In this document: positions 5,705 to 11,105 of the stretch, piece after piece
Position numbering within the stretch: position 1 is the stretch's first letter
How the letters are laid out: each line of letters opens with the position of its first letter
From: Desulfuromonadaceae bacterium UBA6124
Lineage (GTDB): Bacteria; Desulfobacterota; Desulfuromonadia; Desulfuromonadales; Trichloromonadaceae
Length of the DNA stretch: 11,105 bases
NCBI GenBank assembly: GCA_002423365.1
Contig: DIVU01000211.1
Span: 1-11,105, forward strand
Direction: 5' to 3'
Notes under the pieces: generated by a model
Database searches by the model: none
What the model saw: only the letters and a program-made list of their open reading frames with translations
Told to the model about the DNA's origin: nothing
Translations under genes and position numbers: made by a program

Positions 5705-6880
5705 ATGGAAACTGAAAGCACTAACGCCCCCTTACGCATTCAACTGCCCGACAAGGAAATCCTCCTGATCGGCACCGCCCACATCTCCCAGGCTTCCGTC
5801 GACCAGGTCCGGCAAGTCATTGAAACGGAACACCCCGACGCCGTCTGCGTGGAACTCGACGCCCAGCGCCTGCAATCCCTGCGCAACCGCAACCAGTGGG
5901 AATCGCTGAATGTCATCCAGGTCATCAAAAAAGGTCAGGCACCCTTTCTGATGGCGAACCTGGCCCTGGCTTCCTACCAGAAGCGCATGGGACTGCAAAC
6001 GGGGGTCAAACCTGGGGCCGAACTGGCCGCCGCCGCCGATCTCGCCGAAGAGAAACAGATTCCGGTGGCGCTGGTGGACCGCGACATCCGAACCACTCTG
6101 CTGCGGGCCTGGCGCAAAACCGGCCTGTGGAAGAAGATGAACCTGCTCGCCACCCTGCTGGCCGGTCTTTTCGAAAAAACCGAAATCGACGAAGAAGAAC
6201 TGGCGCGCCTGCGCCAGAGCGACACCCTCTCGGCGATGCTGGAAGAGATGGGCACCATTCTCCCTTCGGTCAAAACCATCCTGGTGGATGAGCGCGACAT
6301 CTATATGGCCCACCACATTCGCGAGACCACCGGCAAGAAGATCGTCGCCGTGGTCGGCGCCGCCCATCTGCCCGGCATCAGCAAGCGCCTACTGGAAGAG
6401 ATTTCACCGTCCACCATCGCCGAGATCTCCACTATCCCCGAAAAACCGGCCGCCTCGAAAATCGTCCCCTGGCTCATCCCCGCCCTGGTCGTCCTGCTCT
6501 TCGTCGGCGGCTTCCTGTTTGGAGATCCCGAAAAAATCGCCGATGCCGCCCTGGCCTGGATTCTCGCAACCGGACTGCTCTCGGCGCTCGGTTCGCTCCT
6601 CGCCTTCGGCCATCCCCTGACCATTCTCGCGTCCTTTCTCGGCGCCCCCATCACCACCCTGCATCCCGCCATCGGCGTCGGTTTCATCACCGGCATCGTC
6701 CAGGCCTTCGTCGCCGCTCCGACGGTGCGCGACCTGGAACGGGTTCCCGAGGACATGACCTCGGTTCGCGGCTGGTGGGGCAACCGTATGACCCGGGTGC
6801 TGCTGGTCTTCTTCTTCTCCTCCTTTGGCGCTTCCGCCGGAACGCTGATCGCCTTCGGCTGGCTGAAGGATCTGTTCTGA
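5705..6880 (+). CDS. TraB/PrgY (TIKI-related) family membrane protein
   Basis: A 391-aa protein of the TraB family, named after enterococcal TraB/PrgY, which limit pheromone activity; the family is related to TIKI-type metalloproteases. The N-terminal domain shows IGTAH (22-26), an ELDAQRL stretch (Glu50), RDIRT (126-130), DERD (195-198) and VGAAHLPGI (217-225), which are the conserved motifs and likely metal-site residues. After about residue 255 come several hydrophobic segments (about 254-272, 281-302, 305-340, 363-388), so the catalytic-like domain is tethered to the inner membrane. The ATG at 5705 is the first one beyond the terminators; the frame runs back into the RNA region but that part cannot be coding. 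The ribosome site (AGGAAAG, 10 nt away) is weak. Its physiological substrate in Gram-negative bacteria is not established. Confidence 0.85.
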   Translation: METESTNAPLRIQLPDKEILLIGTAHISQASVDQVRQVIETEHPDAVCVELDAQRLQSLRNRNQWESLNVIQVIKKGQAPFLMANLALASYQKRMGLQTGVKPGAELAAAADLAEEKQIPVALVDRDIRTTLLRAWRKTGLWKKMNLLATLLAGLFEKTEIDEEELARLRQSDTLSAMLEEMGTILPSVKTILVDERDIYMAHHIRETTGKKIVAVVGAAHLPGISKRLLEEISPSTIAEISTIPEKPAASKIVPWLIPALVVLLFVGGFLFGDPEKIADAALAWILATGLLSALGSLLAFGHPLTILASFLGAPITTLHPAIGVGFITGIVQAFVAAPTVRDLERVPEDMTSVRGWWGNRMTRVLLVFFFSSFGASAGTLIAFGWLKDLF

Positions 6881-6883
6881 GAA

Positions 6884-8551
6884 TCAACCCCGATCCCGCC
6901 AAGCCTCCAGCGCCGTCTGCATATCCTGATCGCGTTGATAGTAATCCCGGCGAAACTGCATGACGCCCGCATCGTCGACCCAAGCGGTCCAGTACAGAAT
7001 CCGGATGGGCAGGGGGTCTTTCAACGAGACCTGGCGCGGCTTGCTCTGGTTCATGGCGGTCTTCAGTTCCTCCCGGGTCCAGCCTTGGGGCGCCAATAGA
7101 TAAAAGGCCAGATCGAAGGGGCGCTCGACGCGAATACAGCCGGAACTGAAAAGACGTACCCGGCGCTGAAAGAGATGGCGCTCCGAAGTGTCGTGCAGAT
7201 AGATGGCCAGGCGATTGGGAAACATGAACTTGACCCGTCCCAGAGGATTCCAGGGGCCGGGTTTCTGGCGCAAGGCCCCGGGAAAGCTCCCCGCCGTCAC
7301 GGTGCTCCAGTCGATGCTCGCGGGATCGATGATCGCCGCGGCATTGTTCCAGGCGACGATTTCAAAGTGTTTTTGCACCAGCCACCCCGGATTCTTGCGG
7401 ATCAGCGGCAGTTTGTCCTCGCGCAGGATGGTCGGAGGTACGTGCCAGTACGGTGAAAGCTCGAGATAGGTCATGGTCCCGAAAAAGACCGGGGTTTTGC
7501 GGTACTCGGTGCCGACGATGACCGCCATGTCCATGGCCGTCTTCCCATCCTCCACCAACTTCATGGAAAAGTCGGCAATATTCACTTCGAGGTAGCGGGA
7601 TGGCGTCGGTTTCGGCAGCCACCGCCAGCGCTCCAGATTCCATTCGATCTGCCGCACCCGTTCCTCCACCGATACGTTCAGTTCCGCCAGGGTCCGCGGC
7701 CCGACCGCGCCGTCGACATCCAACCCGAGCAGCGCCTGAAAATCCCTGACCGCCTGCAACAACTCCCCCGCCAGCAGATCATCCGGCTCATCTTCCGGCC
7801 AGACCCGATGCGAGGTCGCGCGCAGACGCTCCTTGAGCTGCCGCACCCGGGGATGGCGCATGCCGGGCCGCAGGGTTTCCCCCGGGTCCACCTTCGGCCA
7901 ACCTCCCGTCGCCGCCCATTTTCGATAGACCTCAAGCTGTTCCATGAGCCGGAGGTATCCCGGATCCTTCGGCACCAGAGCCGCCAGCGTCTCGGCGAAA
8001 CGATTATCCCGCAAGCTTTCCTCTAGCAGAATGGTCGGATCCGTTTCATTGTCGCCGAGCTCCGGCGCTTCGCGCAGATGAGCGAAGGCCATGCGTCCCA
8101 CCAGATGATCCCGGGCGTAGACCAGAAAGGCATCCGTCAACAAAAGATCGAGACGGGCCATCAGGCAGGGTTCGCAGAGCATGCCGTGGCGGGGCATTTC
8201 CTCGACCAGGGCCAACAGTTCGGCAATCTCCTCGGTGTGATAATCCTCTGGACACAAGCCTTCCGCCGAACTCTCCCGCAAAGCGTCGAGCAGCATCCGG
8301 GCCTGGGGCAGCGTTCCCTGATCGCCGATCCAGAGCGGCATACCTTGACGCCGGACATATAATTCCGGCAAAGACGCTTCAGTGCGAACCTCGCCCGAGG
8401 AGAACGTCAGTCTCCCGGTCGCGCGGATCGGCTCAAGCAGCGCGAGTACCTCACTTTGGGTCTGCACGCTGAGGGAGAGGGCGAAAGAGGGGGTGGATGA
8501 ACTACCGAGAAGAGCGAAGAACGACAGAAGGGTGACAAAAAGCAAGCGCAT
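6884..8551 (-). CDS. YcbB-type L,D-transpeptidase (murein cross-linking)
   Basis: A 555-aa periplasmic enzyme forming 3-3 cross-links between meso-diaminopimelate residues of peptidoglycan. It has a signal peptide (MRLLFVTLLSFFALL, cleavage probably after SFA near residue 25), a helical scaffold domain (about 50-220), a peptidoglycan-binding domain (about 229-292; LLQAVRDFQALLGLDVDG and GPRTLAELN) and a YkuD catalytic domain (about 318-480). The catalytic motif is HDTSERHLFQRRVR...SSGCIRV with His453 and Cys472. The ATG at 8551 is chosen over ATG 8569 and TTG 8584 because AGGGA lies 7 nt before it and it begins a typical signal peptide. The scaffold domain carries a CEPC pair (Cys126, Cys129) and Cys100, which may form a disulfide. 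It converges with the TraB-family gene across 3 nt, with no terminator visible. Confidence 0.9.
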   Translation of the reverse strand: MRLLFVTLLSFFALLGSSSTPSFALSLSVQTQSEVLALLEPIRATGRLTFSSGEVRTEASLPELYVRRQGMPLWIGDQGTLPQARMLLDALRESSAEGLCPEDYHTEEIAELLALVEEMPRHGMLCEPCLMARLDLLLTDAFLVYARDHLVGRMAFAHLREAPELGDNETDPTILLEESLRDNRFAETLAALVPKDPGYLRLMEQLEVYRKWAATGGWPKVDPGETLRPGMRHPRVRQLKERLRATSHRVWPEDEPDDLLAGELLQAVRDFQALLGLDVDGAVGPRTLAELNVSVEERVRQIEWNLERWRWLPKPTPSRYLEVNIADFSMKLVEDGKTAMDMAVIVGTEYRKTPVFFGTMTYLELSPYWHVPPTILREDKLPLIRKNPGWLVQKHFEIVAWNNAAAIIDPASIDWSTVTAGSFPGALRQKPGPWNPLGRVKFMFPNRLAIYLHDTSERHLFQRRVRLFSSGCIRVERPFDLAFYLLAPQGWTREELKTAMNQSKPRQVSLKDPLPIRILYWTAWVDDAGVMQFRRDYYQRDQDMQTALEAWRDRG

Positions 8552-8857
8552 TGCAAATTCCCTCGACATAGGTTCAGATTCCAAGAAAACAGGTAAAAAG
8601 AAACAAGGCTCGCCGAAAAAGGCATTGCGTTAATGATACTCGCGGATACATCCGCCCGCCAGCCCCGTAAAGTAAAAATAAATTTGCCGCCCTTGCCGCA
8701 ATCGACCAAATAAAGACGGGAAAGGCCTGAAGCCTCTCCCGTGGTTGCGTAAATTAACATATCCGAACATGGCCGACAATGCTGATTTGGCTTCAGCTCC
8801 CCCACCTCCCGCCGAGGAAAATTCCCCATCGCCCACGAACGGGACAGCCATGAGCGC
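8552..8857. other. Gene-free stretch upstream of the L,D-transpeptidase
   Basis: These 306 nt hold no convincing gene; the 73-codon minus-strand frame at 8630-8851 lacks a ribosome site and crosses the terminator hairpin. The stretch contains that terminator (8711-8742), a palindrome GCGGAT-AC-ATCCGC (8642-8655), and a possible minus-strand -10 TATCAT (8638-8633) with a weak -35 TGGCGG (8661-8656) at 17 bp. The palindrome fills the spacer, as an operator might. A pyrimidine/A-rich tract lies at about 8661-8690. Confidence 0.4.
8711..8742 (-). terminator. Probable terminator after the LolA-fold-like gene
   Basis: ACGGGA (8716-8721) pairs with TCCCGT (8737-8742), then after a 2x2 internal loop GGC pairs with GCC around a 5-nt loop. 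On the minus strand it is followed by CTTTATTT, a modest T run. It lies about 115 nt past the stop of the 205-aa gene. Confidence 0.5.
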
Positions 8858-9475
8858 TTACCGGGGCGGCCGTTCGCGGCAACCGCTCCGAGCGGGGGCG
8901 CCGGCGACATCGCCTTTCTGTTCAGTGTAATAGTCGGGAATGATAAAGATATGCTCAGAGATTTCCGTCAATACGGCATTTCTCCAATTGACCACCAGCT
9001 TTTGCTCCGCATCCTCCCAGCGCAGCGGGTATCCGGGGAGAGCTTCGGCCTCCCAGAGCACACCCTGGTATTTTCGTCCCCCCGGCTGTTCAATATAAAC
9101 CTGGTATCTGACCGCCATATGCCCGTCGATTTCTTCTCGCAGCGGCAGCCCTCGTTTGTCTATACGCAGCGCCGGATCGAAAAAATGCGGTACCTGGCTG
9201 CTCAAAACCTTGACGGGAAACTCTTGATATTTGCCGGCCATCGGGGCCAGAGCCCACGCCCGGCCCTGGCCGTAATCGGCAATGACATCGGAAAAAACTC
9301 GGCCGGAAGACACCGACATGCGGATCAGGCCGGGCCGTACCCAAATTCGCGATACAGAAATCGAGTCCTGAACGCGAACCTCCATATCGGCGACGTAGGT
9401 CAGGACGGCATGGGCCACCGGAACCGGGAGAACGATAAACATCAGAAAAAAAACCAACTTGGCGATGCGGTTCAT
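8858..9475 (-). CDS. Exported LolA-fold/DUF4412-like protein
   Basis: A 205-aa protein with a clear signal peptide (MNRIAKLVFFLMFIVLPVPVAHA, cleavage after AHA at residue 23). The mature part is an alternation of short beta strands with phrases such as ISVSRIWVRPGLIRMSV, ADYGQGRAWALAPMAGKYQE and LWEAEALPGYPLRWED. This pattern (a treated substrate film, a working 'lipid or protein sheet' read-out with conserved Trp and Pro) resembles DUF4412 and the LolA/LolB-like half-barrel fold, but no diagnostic residue proves it. There is no lipobox, so it is a soluble periplasmic or secreted protein. The ATG at 9475 follows AGGA by 7 nt. It lies 52 nt after the large CARDB-tail gene, separated by a strong hairpin, and is probably co-transcribed with it; it could assist export or folding of that protein, which is only inference. 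Confidence 0.6.
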   Translation of the reverse strand: MNRIAKLVFFLMFIVLPVPVAHAVLTYVADMEVRVQDSISVSRIWVRPGLIRMSVSSGRVFSDVIADYGQGRAWALAPMAGKYQEFPVKVLSSQVPHFFDPALRIDKRGLPLREEIDGHMAVRYQVYIEQPGGRKYQGVLWEAEALPGYPLRWEDAEQKLVVNWRNAVLTEISEHIFIIPDYYTEQKGDVAGAPARSGCRERPPR

Positions 9476-9491
9476 CTCGAGATCCTAGTCG

Positions 9492-9518
9492 ATTCCCCGC
9501 GGCACAGCCGCGGGGAAT
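9492..9518 (-). other. Perfect 12-bp intercistronic hairpin without U tract
   Basis: 9492-9503 pairs exactly with 9507-9518 around a 3-nt loop. On the minus strand it is followed by ATCGACTAGG, not T residues, so it is not a standard terminator. It ends about 6 nt before the AGGA ribosome site of the 205-aa gene. On the plus strand a T run begins only 14 nt away. Confidence 0.7.
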
Positions 9519-9527
9519 TCTTGACAA

Positions 9528-11105
9528 TTATTTTTTCCCGCTGGCTTTGATCTGCTTGACCAGCAAGCTATCCGAGGCGCTGTTATTGGCCAGGTTGATT
9601 TCCTCCGCCACCCCACTGACAACGGCGGTGGCGGTCACGGTGGTCAGATAAGTCGGGGCCGTCCATTGAAAAGAGATGAGACTCGGTCCGCCGGCGGTGT
9701 CGGTTGTAAAGCTGGTGCGATAATCATCCAGTAATACACCATTCTGATCCTTTACTTCGACGGTCAGAATGCCGCTGGCGGCGCCGGCGACTTCATTGTG
9801 CAACAGAACGTCGATATCACCGCTCTTCCCGCCCGTAACCACGGGAAGGGAAATACTGTCGAGAGTGACGTCCGGCAGGGCCGCCGACGGAGGATCCTGA
9901 TTATCCGGGTCTTCATAGGTAATCAGCAGCTGGGCATCGTAAATTTCATTCCCCGAATATTCTCCTTTGATGTAAACCATCAGGTCAAAATCAGGAGTAA
10001 GCGGACAGCCGTCGGCGGTAAAATCATCTTGAACGAGATCGCCCTTTTCCGGGTTGATGTCAAGATACCGATACCAGTTGGCGCTTTGCGCCAGAATCGA
10101 ATGGCCCTCCTCGTCCTTGACGCTGAGCAGGTCGAGGCTGGTGCTGGTGAGGGTATCCCGCTCATATTGCGGCAATTCGACGCCGGGCAGATCCTGGCCA
10201 TACTTGCTCGACTTCAGACGCCAGCGGGGGTTGGGGCCACCGAAGGGATCGCGATCGAGGGTCGTATACCAGGCATTGGTGTAATAGTCGACATATTCGG
10301 GGGTGCCGTCAAGATCCCGATCATAGACGATCGGGGTCGTTTTCCGCAGTACCGTACCGGCGGGAATGAAATCGCCGTCCCCTTCCGTCGAGTCGACGGC
10401 CGAAACCCAGGTGCCGTCGGGAAGCCCGGAACAGGCGCCGGGCGCCGTCGCCGGCGCGCTCGGGCAGACGGTATAGCGTGGAAGAATACCGGTGGCGGAT
10501 TCGTTCTCGAAATCTTCCGGACGTAATTGGTCGTTGGGGCTGTTGGAAATCAGATGGGTGACCAGCAACCGCGCCGAAGTCACCTTATAGTCGGCCCCGG
10601 GAGCCTTCCAGGCCTCAGGCAGGGGAAGGGTCGTATAAAGACGCAGTTCCGTCGGTTTTTTGTTCAGATTGCCCCACATGAAAAGGATTTTCCCATCGTC
10701 CTTCATCCGGCTGCTGAAATCCCCCACATTCAGGGCATTTCCGGACATATCGTATTTCACTTCAACCAGCGGCGGCATCCAGGGTGCGTTGAGAACATGA
10801 TCCATGACCAGCCAGTGTTCACTTGACGCCTTCACCGAGTTGCCACCGAGACCGGCGGCCCACTCTCCCCGCAAAAGTCCACTGAGAAAACGCGGCGTGA
10901 CCTGGGTGATGGTCGCCACGCCTTTGACATTTCCGGATTCATCCGCGATGTTGCGAATCTGTCCGTTGTCATAAGCCCCGTCCATGGGTAAGGGAACGGG
11001 CACTGAAAAGTCCTGGACCTGATAACCATAGGCGTTGTCGATGCCATAGTAAAATTGCCCATCCTTGGGGTCACGGACCTGTTGCGAACTCAGGCACGCC
11101 ATCCC
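9528..11105 (-). CDS. Large secreted-type protein with CARDB-like C-terminus, partial
   Basis: At least 524 residues are visible and the frame reaches the right edge, so the N-terminus and any signal peptide are probably outside. An ATG sits at 11102, but its upstream region is not visible and it is more likely internal. I do not recognise the main part (about 1-400): it is rich in Asp, Gly, Tyr and Trp with beta-strand character, lacks membrane segments and has no CXXCH heme motif. Cys213/Cys224 might pair. Residues about 411-517 look like a CARDB/Ig-like domain (DVTLDSISLP, GDIDVLLHN, ISFQWTAP, EEINLANNSASD), common in extracellular proteins. The C-terminus is short and basic (KASGKK). The composition suggests an extracellular or cell-surface protein. 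The 205-aa exported protein follows 52 nt downstream. Confidence 0.6.
   Translation of the reverse strand, partial: GMACLSSQQVRDPKDGQFYYGIDNAYGYQVQDFSVPVPLPMDGAYDNGQIRNIADESGNVKGVATITQVTPRFLSGLLRGEWAAGLGGNSVKASSEHWLVMDHVLNAPWMPPLVEVKYDMSGNALNVGDFSSRMKDDGKILFMWGNLNKKPTELRLYTTLPLPEAWKAPGADYKVTSARLLVTHLISNSPNDQLRPEDFENESATGILPRYTVCPSAPATAPGACSGLPDGTWVSAVDSTEGDGDFIPAGTVLRKTTPIVYDRDLDGTPEYVDYYTNAWYTTLDRDPFGGPNPRWRLKSSKYGQDLPGVELPQYERDTLTSTSLDLLSVKDEEGHSILAQSANWYRYLDINPEKGDLVQDDFTADGCPLTPDFDLMVYIKGEYSGNEIYDAQLLITYEDPDNQDPPSAALPDVTLDSISLPVVTGGKSGDIDVLLHNEVAGAASGILTVEVKDQNGVLLDDYRTSFTTDTAGGPSLISFQWTAPTYLTTVTATAVVSGVAEEINLANNSASDSLLVKQIKASGKK

Noticed and set aside
8630..8851. 73-codon minus-strand frame in the gene-free stretch
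   Set aside because: Its ATG has no Shine-Dalgarno, and its middle codes through the hairpin at 8716-8742; composition is not protein-like.
8407..8910. 167-codon minus-strand frame overlapping the transpeptidase N-terminus and the 205-aa gene's end
   Set aside because: It overlaps two well-supported genes in another frame, crosses the terminator hairpin, and has no ribosome site.
9521..9526. Perfect TTGACA (-35 consensus) on the plus strand
   Set aside because: No -10 hexamer lies 16-18 bp downstream, and no plus-strand gene follows.
9528..11105. Multiheme cytochrome
   Set aside because: Expected near such genes in this group, but no CXXCH motif exists in the visible 524 residues.

Overview
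The window looks like chromosomal DNA of a Gram-negative bacterium, most likely a deltaproteobacterium of the Desulfuromonadales (Geobacter/Desulfuromonas/Pelobacter-like). The reasons are a moderately high GC content, a TorF-type outer-membrane protein beside AmtB, a sigma-54 promoter, a TraB-family protein, a long YcbB-type L,D-transpeptidase and a large secreted protein with a CARDB-like tail. This placement is by family resemblance, not by a database match. No mobile element, CRISPR array, tRNA or rRNA was seen.

Left part (1-5150), all genes on the minus strand. Read in transcription order from right to left: an ammonium transporter (amtB, 4995 to 3685) behind a good sigma-54 promoter and a structured leader of about 125 nt; a TorF-like outer-membrane beta-barrel (3641 to 2907); a terminator whose loop holds a TATAAT box and which therefore seems to double as the promoter of the next operon. 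That operon is an RlmN-like radical SAM protein lacking the usual N-terminal domain (2815 to 1982), an EI24/CysZ-type membrane protein (1949 to 1155) and an inositol-monophosphatase-family enzyme (1147 to 374). A 71-residue protein of unknown function (245 to 30) follows with its own possible extended -10 promoter, and a strong terminator lies at the left edge.

Middle (5150-5705). No protein gene is present. A strong sigma-70-type promoter drives a rod-folded, roughly 190-nt RNA on the plus strand that fits 6S RNA (ssrS). It ends in a bidirectional terminator, followed at once by a second hairpin terminating minus-strand transcripts. Another minus-strand terminator-like hairpin lies between this RNA's promoter and amtB with no gene feeding it.

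Right part (5705-11105). A TraB/PrgY-family membrane protein (plus) converges, with only 3 nt between, on a secreted YcbB-type L,D-transpeptidase (minus). A 306-nt gene-free stretch follows with a terminator and a promoter/palindrome arrangement. Then come a small exported LolA-fold/DUF4412-like protein and, running off the right edge, a large secreted-looking protein with a CARDB-like C-terminal domain. The last two genes are probably co-transcribed and are separated by a perfect 12-bp hairpin without a U tract.

The genes are mostly housekeeping or envelope functions. The most interesting signals are regulatory: the promoter nested in a terminator, the sigma-54 amtB leader, the insulated 6S-like RNA, and the truncated RlmN-like enzyme.
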